NCBI RefSeq assembly: GCF_030406325.1
Contig: NZ_JAUEQY010000004.1
Coordinates: forward strand, 62,001-126,000
Direction of reading: 5' to 3'
From: Actinomadura sp. DC4
GTDB taxonomy: Bacteria; Actinomycetota; Actinomycetes; Streptosporangiales; Streptosporangiaceae
DNA: 64,000 bases
Below the pieces are notes generated by a model that made no database searches, was not told the DNA's origin, and saw nothing but the letters and a program-made list of their open reading frames with translations. Positions 1 to 8,580 of the stretch are shown piece by piece (the stretch's first letter is position 1; every line of letters starts with the position of its first letter). The translations under genes were made by a program, and so were the position numbers.

Positions 1-1
1 C

Positions 2-226
2 GTCCCGCCGCAGTTCCACGTCGTACGGCCGGACGCCGAGGTGATGCGGAAGGCGGCGGCCAAGGCGATCGCGGCGAGCGAGGCGAGCGGGGCGACGCCT
101 TCGGCGAGCCCGGACGCCTCCGCGGCCCCCGACGCCTCCGGCAGTCCGAGCGTCTCCGGCAGTGCGACGCCAAGTCCTGACCAGCCGAAAAGCAAGGCGG
201 TCTCGCTGGCGACGGCCTGCGGGTGA
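2..226 (+). CDS. LytR-CpsA-Psr (LCP) family protein, 3' end only
   Basis: Only the last 74 codons lie in the window; the gene enters from the left edge. The readable part starts with a short segment containing FHVVRPDAEVMRKAAAKAI, followed by a Ser/Ala/Pro-rich tail ending in TACG. That segment matches, in position and pattern, the end of the complete LCP protein that follows (FHVYEPSLTVMRRATTRAI, then an Ala/Thr/Lys-rich tail), so I infer a tandem paralogue. LCP proteins transfer undecaprenyl-linked wall polymers such as teichoic acid or arabinogalactan to peptidoglycan outside the membrane. The catalytic LCP domain is outside the window, so activity cannot be judged. Confidence 0.7.
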   Translation, partial: VPPQFHVVRPDAEVMRKAAAKAIAASEASGATPSASPDASAAPDASGSPSVSGSATPSPDQPKSKAVSLATACG

Positions 227-472
227 AAGGCGTTTTCTCGATATGTGTCGAACGCTTTACGGGTCGATGACGCTTTCTTTTCCCGGTATTCGCGCTGGCA
301 GTGGGCCTTACCGGGCAATCGCGGCAGGTGGGGTCATACGTGCGGTACGATCCATCAGTCATCGCCAAGGCTTACTGACTGCGTCTATTCAATCACTTTG
401 CATACCGCACGGTGTGGCAGGCCGTCCTCAGCCGGGACGTGAAGCGCCACGAGCAGAGGATCAGGAGACTTC

Positions 473-1987
473 ATGGCACGGCGTCTAGACGGAGGGCGGG
501 CGGTGAGCCGGCGAGAGCCGATCCCGATCGCCGGACTCTGGCGCGCCCTGGGACTGACCGTCGCCTCGTCCTTCGTCTGGGGCGTCGCGCACATCTGGGC
601 GGGCCGGCGCGCCGTGGGCTTCAGCCTGATGGGGCTGCTCGCGGTGATCATCTTTGGCGCTGCGACCGCCGGGCTCGCGTTCCAGGAGAAGCTGAAGCAG
701 CTCGTCGTCCAGGGCTTCTGGCTCAACGTCATCATCGCGGGCATTCTCGTCCTCGCGGTCGTCTGGGCGCTGATCGTCATCCGCTCGTTCCAGGTCGTGC
801 GCCCCCCGGGCCTGCCGACCGCGATGCGCGTCGTCTCGGGCGCGCTCGTCGTGATCATGGCGCTGATGATCTGCACGCCGCTGGTGTACGCGGCGAACGC
901 GACGTACGTCCTGCGCGACACCCTCTCCAGCATCTTCCCGGGCGACGACAAGTCCGGGGCGGCGGTGAACGCCTCGAACCCGTGGAAGAACAAGCCGCGG
1001 ATCAACGTCCTGTTGCTGGGCGGCGACGGCGGCAAGGACCGTACGGGCATCCGCACCGACAGCATGACCGTCGCCAGCATCGACACCAAGACCGGCAACA
1101 CCGTGCTGCTCAGCCTGCCCCGCAGCCTGCAGAAGTTCCCGGTGCCGCCGCGGCTGCACGCCAAGTGGCCCTACGGCTACACCGGTGACGCCCCGGACCC
1201 CCAGCACCCCGGCAGCGTGGGCCTGCTCAACGAGCTGTACATCCAGGGCGAGCAGCACCCTGAACTCGAGCCCGGTTACAAGAAGGGCACGCGCGGCGCG
1301 CACCTGCTCGAGGACGTCATCGGCTACCTCCTCGGCCTTAAGATGGACTACTACGTCCTGGTCAACCTCGACGGGTTCAAGGACATCGTCAACGCCATGG
1401 GCGGCGTGACGGTGCACATCGAGAAGCGCCTGCCGATCGGCGGCGAGATCGTCAACGGTGTCCAGACGCGCCCGCCGACGGGTTACCTCCCGGCCGGCAC
1501 CCACCACCTCAACGGCTCCCAGGCCCTGTGGTACGGCCGGTCCCGCGACGCGGACGACGACTTCCACCGCATGGACCGGCAGAAGTGCCTGATGAAGGAC
1601 ATCGCGGACCAGGCGGACCCGCAGAAAGTCGTCACGAACTTCCAGAAGCTCGCGAAGGCGGCCAAGAACACCATCTCCACCAACATCCCGGCCGCGCTCC
1701 TGCCCGCCCTGATCAAGCTGTCCAGCACGGTCAAGAAGGGCGCCGACATCCAGAGCACGCCGTTCAACCCGGGCAAGCTGGTCGGTTTCCACGTCTACGA
1801 GCCGAGCCTCACGGTCATGCGCCGGGCGACGACGCGGGCCATCGCCAACAGCGTGGCGCCGAAGCCGCCCGCGGCGGCCACCCCGACCGCGACGGCGAGC
1901 AGGAAGTCGACCACGACCGCCGCCGGCACGACCAAGAAGCCGGCGTCGGCCGGCAGCGCGTCGTCGCTGAAGAACATCTGCCACTGA
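473..1987 (+). CDS. LytR-CpsA-Psr family cell-wall polymer ligase
   Basis: A 504-residue membrane protein. Three hydrophobic segments (about residues 22-70, 80-105, 118-142) precede an extracytoplasmic LCP domain from about residue 175. The domain shows LLLGGDGG (180-187), the RTDSM motif (194-198) and SLPRS (214-218), with conserved Arg/Asp residues expected to bind the pyrophosphate of a polyprenyl-linked glycan. The last 70 residues are Ala/Thr/Lys-rich and probably disordered. The family attaches wall polymers to peptidoglycan. The ATG follows AGGAGA at good spacing. It lies 246 bp after a paralogous gene end, so it probably has its own promoter, and a strong hairpin follows. The polymer attached may be the one made by the TagF-like operon at 4.1-8 kb; that link is inference. 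Confidence 0.9.
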   Translation: MARRLDGGRAVSRREPIPIAGLWRALGLTVASSFVWGVAHIWAGRRAVGFSLMGLLAVIIFGAATAGLAFQEKLKQLVVQGFWLNVIIAGILVLAVVWALIVIRSFQVVRPPGLPTAMRVVSGALVVIMALMICTPLVYAANATYVLRDTLSSIFPGDDKSGAAVNASNPWKNKPRINVLLLGGDGGKDRTGIRTDSMTVASIDTKTGNTVLLSLPRSLQKFPVPPRLHAKWPYGYTGDAPDPQHPGSVGLLNELYIQGEQHPELEPGYKKGTRGAHLLEDVIGYLLGLKMDYYVLVNLDGFKDIVNAMGGVTVHIEKRLPIGGEIVNGVQTRPPTGYLPAGTHHLNGSQALWYGRSRDADDDFHRMDRQKCLMKDIADQADPQKVVTNFQKLAKAAKNTISTNIPAALLPALIKLSSTVKKGADIQSTPFNPGKLVGFHVYEPSLTVMRRATTRAIANSVAPKPPAAATPTATASRKSTTTAAGTTKKPASAGSASSLKNICH

Positions 1988-1997
1988 CGTACGCCGA

Positions 1998-2023
1998 ACG
2001 CGGGGCCGGCCTCGGCCCCGCGT
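1998..2023 (+). terminator. Rho-independent-type hairpin after the LCP gene
   Basis: A perfect 11-bp stem (ACGCGGGGCCG with its complement) with a 4-nt loop begins 10 bp after the LCP stop. There is no clear U-tract, as is common in GC-rich actinomycetes. It separates the LCP gene from the kinase gene at 2058. Confidence 0.65.
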
Positions 2024-2057
2024 CCGGCCATCGTCGTATCAGGGGCAGAATGTCCGG

Positions 2058-3353
2058 ATGACCGGTAATCCCCCTGCGGGCCGTCCTCTTAGACGCCGTG
2101 TGCTGGTCGCGATCGTCGGCGTGGCCGCGTCGGCGGTCGTACTGTTCGCGATCCCGCTCGCGGTCGCGCTGCAGCGGCTGTACCGCGACGAGGCGATCGT
2201 GTCGCTCGAACGCGACGCGACCCGGATCTCGGCCGTCGTCCCCGACGACATCGCGCGCCGGCCGAAACCGGTGCCGCAGGTGACCCGCGTGGCGCGGCGG
2301 CTGAGCGTCGGCGTCTACACCCTGGACGGGCGCCGGGTCACCGGCCGCGGGCCGACGCGGTCAAGGGTCGCGGGCCGCGCCGCCGACGGCGAGGTGCACG
2401 AGTCGGTCGAGCACGGCCTGCTGACCGTGTCCGCGCCCGTGCCCTCGGACGAGTCGATCGTCGCGGTGATCCGGGTCGCGACGCCGTACCGGCAGGTGAC
2501 CGCGCGGGCCGAACGCGCGTGGCTGTTCATGGGGGCGCTCGCCGTCCTCGTCGTCGGGCTCGCGGCCGTGGTCGCCCGGCGCCAGGCGGGCCGTCTCGCC
2601 GCGCCGCTCGAAGGCCTGACCCGCGACGCGCAGGCCCTCGGCGGCGGAGACTTCAGCATCCGGGCGAGGACCGTCGGCGTACGCGAGGCCGACGCCGCGA
2701 GCCGCGCGCTGGAGGCGACCGCCCGGCGGCTGGGCGGCGTGCTCCAGCGGGAGCGCGACTTCAGCGCGCACGTCTCCCACCAGCTCCGCACCCCGCTGAC
2801 CGGGCTGCTGCTGGGGCTGGAGGCGGGGCTGGCCGAGGACGACCCGCGGGCGGTCATCCGCACCGCGCTGGAGCGCGGCGAGCACCTGCAGGAGATCATC
2901 GAGGACCTCGTCCGGCTGTCCCGCGGCAGCGCCGCCGACCGGGGCGTCCTCGACGTGCCGGCCCTGCTCGACGAGGTCCGGTCGCGCGCGGACGTGACCG
3001 TCCACGTCCCGGACGGATTGCCCGAGGTACGGGCGTCGGCCGCCGCCGTACGCCAGATCGTGCACGTCCTGCTGGACAACGCCGCCACCCACGGGCGGCC
3101 GCCGGTCACGGTGTCCGCGACCGACCTCGGCAACGGCATCGCCATCGACGTCGCGGACACGGGTCCGGGGATCCCCGAGGGGGCCGACGTCTTCCGCGCG
3201 CCGGCGGACGGGCACGGCATCGGACTCGCTCTTGCCCGTTCCTTGGCCGAAGCGGAGGGCGGGCGCCTCATCATCCGGCGTTCGGCACCCCCCACGTTTA
3301 GCCTTCTTTTGCCGGTGGCTGGATACGGTAGCCGCCATCAGCCAACTTCCTGA
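2058..3353 (+). CDS. Sensor histidine kinase (HAMP-HisKA-HATPase)
   Basis: A 431-residue membrane kinase. TM1 lies at about residues 13-36 and TM2 at about 153-175, bracketing a roughly 115-residue extracytoplasmic sensor with no family I recognise. A HAMP-like linker follows, then the H-box HVSHQLRTPLTG (phospho-His about 241), N-box DNAATH (about 340), G1 DTGPGIP (about 368) and G2 GHGIGLAL (about 386). All catalytic boxes are present. The likely partner is the OmpR-type regulator on the opposite strand: the two genes end 4 bp apart, tail to tail, so they cannot share an mRNA. The signal is unknown; flanking genes act in wall glycopolymer synthesis, so envelope sensing is a guess. Confidence 0.9.
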   Translation: MTGNPPAGRPLRRRVLVAIVGVAASAVVLFAIPLAVALQRLYRDEAIVSLERDATRISAVVPDDIARRPKPVPQVTRVARRLSVGVYTLDGRRVTGRGPTRSRVAGRAADGEVHESVEHGLLTVSAPVPSDESIVAVIRVATPYRQVTARAERAWLFMGALAVLVVGLAAVVARRQAGRLAAPLEGLTRDAQALGGGDFSIRARTVGVREADAASRALEATARRLGGVLQRERDFSAHVSHQLRTPLTGLLLGLEAGLAEDDPRAVIRTALERGEHLQEIIEDLVRLSRGSAADRGVLDVPALLDEVRSRADVTVHVPDGLPEVRASAAAVRQIVHVLLDNAATHGRPPVTVSATDLGNGIAIDVADTGPGIPEGADVFRAPADGHGIGLALARSLAEAEGGRLIIRRSAPPTFSLLLPVAGYGSRHQPTS

Positions 3354-3357
3354 CCGC

Positions 3358-4047
3358 TCATTCCTCCCCGGCGGCGTCGCGTTCGTAGCGATAGCCACGC
3401 CCGCGCAGGGTGGTGATGTGCGCGTGAGCCCCGAGTTTGCGGCGGAGAGTGGAGACGTGCACGTCAAGGGTCTTCGTCGGGCCGAACCAGTTCTCGTCCC
3501 AGACCTCGTCCATGAGCTGCTCGCGGGAGACGACCTCGCCCGCGCGCGTCACCAGCGCGGTCAGCAGGTCGAACTCCTTCGGCCGCAGCACCACCTCGGT
3601 GTCGTCCGCGTGCACCCGCCGGGCGGGCAGGTCGAGCCGCACCCGGCCCACCGTGACGACGGTGTCGCCCGGCGCCGCGCCCCGGCGGCGCAGGTGGGCG
3701 CGCAGCCGCGCGACCAGCTCGGTCAGCCGGAACGGCTTGGTCAGGTAGTCATCGGCCCCGGCGTCCAGCGCCACCACGACCTCGAACTCCTCGGTACGCG
3801 CGGTGAGCACGACGATCACCGTCTGCGGCAGGTCGGCCCGCAGCCGCCGGCACAGCTCGACTCCCTCCATGTCGGGAAGACCCAGGTCAAGGAGGATGAG
3901 ATCCGGCGGATGCCTGCGGGCGTCCGTCTGCGCGGCCTGCCCGGTCGTGGCCAGGCTCGCGTCGTATCCGCTCGCGGACAGGGCCTTCAGCAGCTCCGAG
4001 CCGATGACGGCGTCGTCCTCCACGATGAGGATGTGTTCACGGGGCAC
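3358..4047 (-). CDS. OmpR/PhoB-type response regulator
   Basis: 229 residues from a GTG start (VPREHILIVEDD). The receiver domain has the acidic pair in VEDD, the phospho-acceptor Asp in LLDLGLPDMEG (about residue 55) and the TKPF lysine (about 105). The C-terminal winged helix (about 135-225) ends with the typical RGRGYRYE. I preferred the GTG over an in-frame upstream extension because the receiver fold begins directly after it; the Shine-Dalgarno is weak. It is read from its own promoter in the 106 bp before the glycosyltransferase gene at 4154, which runs the other way. It probably pairs with the kinase at 2058. Confidence 0.9.
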   Translation of the reverse strand: MPREHILIVEDDAVIGSELLKALSASGYDASLATTGQAAQTDARRHPPDLILLDLGLPDMEGVELCRRLRADLPQTVIVVLTARTEEFEVVVALDAGADDYLTKPFRLTELVARLRAHLRRRGAAPGDTVVTVGRVRLDLPARRVHADDTEVVLRPKEFDLLTALVTRAGEVVSREQLMDEVWDENWFGPTKTLDVHVSTLRRKLGAHAHITTLRGRGYRYERDAAGEE

Positions 4048-4153
4048 GTCTCTGATCCTAAGGATCCCCCCGGCGCGATCGTTCGATGACCTGAGTTCGT
4101 ACCCGTCTGATGCGGGCATTTCGTCCTGAAGGAAAGCGCGAGGGGTTTCCTCT

Positions 4154-6967
4154 ATGACAGACGTCAGCGTGGTCGTCATCGTGTACAACGATGCCGATCG
4201 CCTGCCGGCCGCGGTGCGTTCCGTGCTCGACCAGTCCCATCGCGACGTCGAGGCCGTGATCGTCGACGACGCCAGCACTGACGCCACGGCCGCGGTGGCC
4301 GACGGGCTCGCCGCCGCCGAGCCCGCCCGCGTCCGGGTGATCCACCGCACGGCCAACTCCGGCGGCTGCGGGCAGCCGCGCAACGACGGCATCGCCGAGG
4401 CGCACGGCACGTACCTGATGTTCCTCGACAGCGACGACACGCTCGACCGGCACGCCTGCCGGAACCTGGTCGCCGCGGCGGAGGAGAACGAGGCCGAACT
4501 CGTCTCCGGCTGCTGCTGGCGCGTCTTCCCCGACAAGGGTGAGGAGCGGGCCTGGTACCGCGGCGTCTACCGCGAGCGGGGCGTGTACGCCTCGGTGCGG
4601 GAGCGTCCCGAGCTGCTGTACGACACGCTGTCGACCAACAAGCTCTACCGCCGCGACTTCCTCGACCGCGAGGGCCTGCGGTTCGTGGAGCGCCTGCACT
4701 ACGAGGACCTGCTGTTCAGCACGCAGGCCTACCTCGCCGCCCGCAAGATCGCGATCATCCCGCACCGCGTCTACAACTGGATGATCTACGAGAACCGGCG
4801 GTCGATCACCAACCAGCGGGCCGAGCTGCGCAACTTCTCCGACCGATTGGAGATCTTCCGGCGCATCGACGCGGTGTACGCGCGGTACGAGGCCGGCGAC
4901 CTCAAGCTGTCCAAAGACGTGAAGTTCCTCAACCACGACCTGCTGCTGTACGTCCGCGGCCTGCGCAGCCGCGACCGCGCCTACCGCGAGGCGTTCCTCT
5001 CCCTGGCGCGGGAGTACCTCGCGACCATCGACCCGCGGGCGTACGGCGAGGCCCACGAGATCCAGGCGATCATCGGTTTCATGGTCGCCCGGGGCGACTA
5101 CGAGGGCGCCATCAGCGGCGCGGACTTCGCCGGGAAGGGCAAGACGGGCCGGCCGCGGCTGACCGCGTCGCTCGTCGAGCGCGACGGCCGTATCTACTGG
5201 TCCGCCGACCACCTCGACACCGAGGAGGGGCGCCGCGTCCTCGACGTCACCGAACTCGGCATCCACTCGCTGCCGCTGAAGTCGCTGAACCCGGGCGGCC
5301 GGGTCACCGGGATGGAGCGCGCCGGGCGCGTCCTGCGGCTCACCGGCGACGTCGTCAACCCGCTGAACCGCATCCGCGCCGACGCCCCGATCAGCGCCCG
5401 GCTGGAGTTCCGCGACCGCAGCCGTACCGGGCGGTTCTTCGCCGTCCCCGCCGAGGTGACGCCCGCGGCCGGCCGGCTGCGGTGGAGCGCCGAGGTCGTG
5501 CCGGGGCGCGACGTGCGCCCGCTCGGCTTCGTCGACCAGAGCTGGGGCCTGCGCCTCCGGCTGAGAACGGGCGGCGAGGAGCTGTTCATCCGGCTCTTCG
5601 CCGACGACCCGATGGACTTGTCGGTGCCGGTACGGCCGCGGCTGACCCGCCTGGCCGGCGACCACTTCGAGGCGTACGTCCCGGAAAGCGGCGAGATGGC
5701 CTTCCGGCTCGTCGCGCACGGCCGCGTCGGGCGGGCCACGCTCGCGGCGCTGCGGAGGCTCACCGCCACCGGGCGCGGCCGGCGCTGGTGGACGGCGCTG
5801 CTCCGCGCCGAGCGGCGGTGGCGGGGCGTCTTCACCCGGCGTACGACCAAACTCGCCGTCTACAACCGGCTGCTCGTCCGGCTGCCGATCCGGCGTGACG
5901 CGATCGTGTTCGAGAGCCACCTGGGCAAGCAGTACTCCGACAGCCCGAAGTACATCTACGAAGAACTCCGCAGGTCCGGCGCGAAGTACACCGCGATCTG
6001 GTCCTACGCCAAGAACCCGGACGGTTTCCCCGAGGGCGCCAAGCTGGTCCGGCGCGGCTCCTGGCCGTACTACCTGGCGCTGGCGCGCGCCGGCCACTGG
6101 GTGGACAACCAGGGTTTTCCTCCGGACGCGGTCAAACGCCCGCAGACGACCTACATCCAGACCTGGCACGGCTCGGCGTACAAGCGGATGGGGTTCGACC
6201 AGCCGCAGGTCAAACGGAGCACGAAGAGCCGGCGTGCCCGTTTCCAGCGGACCGTCGACCGCTACGACGCCTTCCTGATCCGTTCCGAGCACGACGCGCG
6301 CACCCTGGCCAAGGGCCTCGGCGTCCGCGCGGAGCTGATCCGCAGCGGCTATCCGCGCAACGACGCCCTGGTCAACGGCGCCGACACGGCGAAGCTGTCC
6401 GCCCGGCTCCAGCTCGACGGCCGCAGAGTCGTGCTGTACGCGCCGACCTTCCGCGCCGGTCCGAACGGCAAGGCCGGTAAGCGGTTCGAGATGCCCTTCG
6501 ACCTGGAGGAGTTCGCCGCCGAACTCGGCGAGACGCACATCCTCCTCGTGCGGCCGCACTACCTCAACAGCGCGGTGGTGCCACCGAGCCTGCGCGGCGT
6601 CGTCCGCGACGTCACGGCGGTCCACGACGTCACGTCGCTACTGCTCCTCGCGGACGCGCTCGTCACCGACTACTCCTCCCTGATGTTCGACTACGCCCTG
6701 CTCGACCGCCCGATGGTCTTCTTCGCCCCCGACCTGGAGGACTACGCCCGCACCCGCGGCACCTACTTCGACCTGCGGCAGGAGGCGCCCGGCCCGGTCG
6801 TGACCGAGCCGGACGAACTCTTCGGCACCCTCGCCGACCTCGACGGTCTCGCCGCCGCGTACGCGAAACAGCGGCGGGGGTTCGCCGAGCGCTACGGGGA
6901 ATACGACCGGGGTACCGCCGCGAAGCAGATCGTCGACCGTTTCTTCACCGGAGAGCGCGATGCGTGA
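4154..6967 (+). CDS. Bifunctional GT2 glycosyltransferase / CDP-glycerol glycerophosphotransferase (TagF-like)
   Basis: A 937-residue two-domain protein. Residues 1 to about 230 form a GT-A glycosyltransferase family 2 domain with VVIVYNDADRL, VDDAS and the metal-binding DSDD (92-95). After a linker of about 330 residues, the last 360 residues are a TagF/TagB-type (CDP-glycerol:polyol-phosphate) domain with FESHLGKQYSDSP, WHGSAYKRMG (His about 672), RPHY (about 800) and VTDYSSLMFDY (about 837), the conserved His-containing motifs of teichoic acid polymerases. Such fusions build poly(polyol-phosphate) wall polymers decorated with sugar. The next gene, a GT4, overlaps it by 8 nt, indicating a two-gene operon. 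The exact polyol and sugar cannot be read from sequence. Confidence 0.88.
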   Translation: MTDVSVVVIVYNDADRLPAAVRSVLDQSHRDVEAVIVDDASTDATAAVADGLAAAEPARVRVIHRTANSGGCGQPRNDGIAEAHGTYLMFLDSDDTLDRHACRNLVAAAEENEAELVSGCCWRVFPDKGEERAWYRGVYRERGVYASVRERPELLYDTLSTNKLYRRDFLDREGLRFVERLHYEDLLFSTQAYLAARKIAIIPHRVYNWMIYENRRSITNQRAELRNFSDRLEIFRRIDAVYARYEAGDLKLSKDVKFLNHDLLLYVRGLRSRDRAYREAFLSLAREYLATIDPRAYGEAHEIQAIIGFMVARGDYEGAISGADFAGKGKTGRPRLTASLVERDGRIYWSADHLDTEEGRRVLDVTELGIHSLPLKSLNPGGRVTGMERAGRVLRLTGDVVNPLNRIRADAPISARLEFRDRSRTGRFFAVPAEVTPAAGRLRWSAEVVPGRDVRPLGFVDQSWGLRLRLRTGGEELFIRLFADDPMDLSVPVRPRLTRLAGDHFEAYVPESGEMAFRLVAHGRVGRATLAALRRLTATGRGRRWWTALLRAERRWRGVFTRRTTKLAVYNRLLVRLPIRRDAIVFESHLGKQYSDSPKYIYEELRRSGAKYTAIWSYAKNPDGFPEGAKLVRRGSWPYYLALARAGHWVDNQGFPPDAVKRPQTTYIQTWHGSAYKRMGFDQPQVKRSTKSRRARFQRTVDRYDAFLIRSEHDARTLAKGLGVRAELIRSGYPRNDALVNGADTAKLSARLQLDGRRVVLYAPTFRAGPNGKAGKRFEMPFDLEEFAAELGETHILLVRPHYLNSAVVPPSLRGVVRDVTAVHDVTSLLLLADALVTDYSSLMFDYALLDRPMVFFAPDLEDYARTRGTYFDLRQEAPGPVVTEPDELFGTLADLDGLAAAYAKQRRGFAERYGEYDRGTAAKQIVDRFFTGERDA

Positions 6968-8045
6968 CATCTTCATCGTCTGCAACAACCACGAGGAGCT
7001 CGGCGGCCTGCAGCGATGGGTGCACCACGTCGGGCGGCTGTTCGCGGGGCAGGGGCACCGCGTGCACGTGATCGGCGTGACGCACGCCGAGGAGCCGCAC
7101 GATCACGGCCGCGGCCTCCCGTACGACCTGACCGTGCTGCACGGCGCGCCGCCTCCCCGCGGGCCGCGGCGTCGCTGGGCACAGCACCGGGGCGCGGCCA
7201 CGCTGAGCCGGCTGTTCCGGGCGGCCCGGCCGGGCGGTGTGATCATCGCCGCGCAGGTCTGGGCGATGGAGTGGGTGGCGCTGGCCGACACGGCGGGCAT
7301 GCCGGTCATCGGGATGAGCCACGAGTCGTACCAGGCGACCAAGGCCTCCTCCCGCTACGAGCGGGTGAAGCGCTACTTCGCGGACACGCACCGCTTCCTC
7401 GTGCTGAGCACCGCCGACGCCGACTCCTGGGCCCGCGACCAGATGTCCAACGCCGACTTCATGCCGAACCCGCTGCACGTCACGCCGTCGGCCTACCCCG
7501 ACCTGTCCCGGCCCGTGGTCGAACTCCTCGGCCGGCTGTCCTTCGAGAAGGGGCAGGACATGATGCTGGAGGCGTGGGCGGAGGTCACGGGGCGGTTCCC
7601 GGACTGGCGGCTGCGGCTGTACGGGTCCGGGCCAGAGGAGGAGGCGCTGCACCGGCAGGCCGAGGAGCTGGGCCTGACCGGGACCGTGGAGTTCAGAGGG
7701 ATGACCACCGACGTCGAGGGCGCGCTGAACGAGGCGTCGATCTTCGCGCTGTCCTCGCGGGTGGAGGGCTTCCCGATGTCGGTCATGGAGGCGATGGCGT
7801 ACGGGCTGCCGACGGTGGCCTTCGACTGCGCGCCGGGAGTACGGGAGCTGATCACCCACGAGTCCGACGGGCTGATCGTGCAGCCGGGCAACACGATGGC
7901 GTTCGCCGAGGAGCTCGCGCGGCTGATGGGGGACGAGGGCCTGCGCGCCAAGCTGGGCGGTCAGGCGCGCTCCTCGGTCCAGCGGTTCTCCGCCGACATG
8001 GTCATCGACCGCTGGGAGCGGATGTTCGAGCTGGTCGATCGCTGA
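6960..8045 (+). CDS. Glycosyltransferase family 4
   Basis: 361 residues with a GT-B fold. The N-terminal half contains the EELGGLQRWVHHVG acceptor-side motif. The donor-binding half contains GRLSFEKGQDMMLEAW (about 185) and the EX7E-type signature in EGFPMSVMEAMAYGLPTVAFD (about 270), which binds the nucleotide-sugar phosphates. The ATG lies inside the end of the GT2-TagF gene (8-nt overlap), so translation is likely coupled. It probably glycosylates the wall teichoic-type polymer or its linkage unit; donor and acceptor are unknown. Confidence 0.88.
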   Translation: MRDIFIVCNNHEELGGLQRWVHHVGRLFAGQGHRVHVIGVTHAEEPHDHGRGLPYDLTVLHGAPPPRGPRRRWAQHRGAATLSRLFRAARPGGVIIAAQVWAMEWVALADTAGMPVIGMSHESYQATKASSRYERVKRYFADTHRFLVLSTADADSWARDQMSNADFMPNPLHVTPSAYPDLSRPVVELLGRLSFEKGQDMMLEAWAEVTGRFPDWRLRLYGSGPEEEALHRQAEELGLTGTVEFRGMTTDVEGALNEASIFALSSRVEGFPMSVMEAMAYGLPTVAFDCAPGVRELITHESDGLIVQPGNTMAFAEELARLMGDEGLRAKLGGQARSSVQRFSADMVIDRWERMFELVDR

Positions 8046-8048
8046 GTG

Positions 8049-8471
8049 TCAGGTCCAGGGGACACGCGGCCTCGCGCGCGGGCGATCGCGCTCCCACGTG
8101 CACGGCCGGGGCGGTTTCGGCTCCTCGGCCGCGCGGATCGCCAGACTCGTCAGGCTGATCAGGATGGCACCCGCCGTGTCGGTGTCGAGTAAGACGGTCA
8201 CCCATTCGTCGCCGTGCCGTACGAGGACCTGGCCGCTCTCGGCGAGCACCGTGTCCAACCGCTCGACGAACCCGAGCGAAAGGCGCAGATCGGCTTCCTC
8301 GCCCGTGTGCAGATGAAGGATCTCACCGCCGTGGAAGCTGAAACTCCGCCCGGTACCGCAGGAGGAACGGCCGGTCTCCAGACCTGGCCACGTCACCAGT
8401 TGCGCGGCCACCCGCTCGGCCGCGCTCCGGCCCTTCGCGGAGCCCGCCACGGCACCAGCATCGCGTGCCAC
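8049..8471 (-). CDS. DUF5519 (luciferase-domain) family protein
   Basis: 140 residues from a GTG start. The core FHGGEILHLH, then LGFVERLDTVLAESGQVLVRH and EWVTVLLDTDTAGAILISLTSLAI, resembles the small DUF5519 or luciferase-domain family that is common in actinomycetes and has no established function. No signal peptide or membrane segment is seen. It is convergent with the GT4 gene, with 3 bp between the stops. A 7-bp hairpin (8472-8490) sits over its ribosome-binding region. The family call rests on motif memory only. Confidence 0.6.
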   Translation of the reverse strand: MARDAGAVAGSAKGRSAAERVAAQLVTWPGLETGRSSCGTGRSFSFHGGEILHLHTGEEADLRLSLGFVERLDTVLAESGQVLVRHGDEWVTVLLDTDTAGAILISLTSLAIRAAEEPKPPRPCTWERDRPRARPRVPWT

Positions 8472-8490
8472 GCTCTTTCTTCAAAAGAGC
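8472..8490 (-). repeat. Short inverted repeat over a ribosome-binding region
   Basis: GCTCTTT, a 5-nt loop, then AAAGAGC lies directly upstream of the GTG start of the DUF5519 gene. It covers the only purine-rich stretch (GAAGAAAGAG) that could act as Shine-Dalgarno, so folding of the mRNA could limit initiation. The regulatory effect is inferred. Confidence 0.35.
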
Positions 8491-8580
8491 CCGCATCCCA
8501 ATTGTTATGACTGGACTTCGTCATTTTTCCCCTGGTGGCCATCGCGGCGACGTCCTTACGCGGGCCGGTACCGTGGATGG

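Noticed and set aside
4058-6625. An 855-codon open frame antisense to the GT2-TagF gene
   Set aside because: It is a GC-driven shadow: no family motifs, Val/Asp/Arg/Glu-rich composition, and the sense strand carries complete catalytic motifs.
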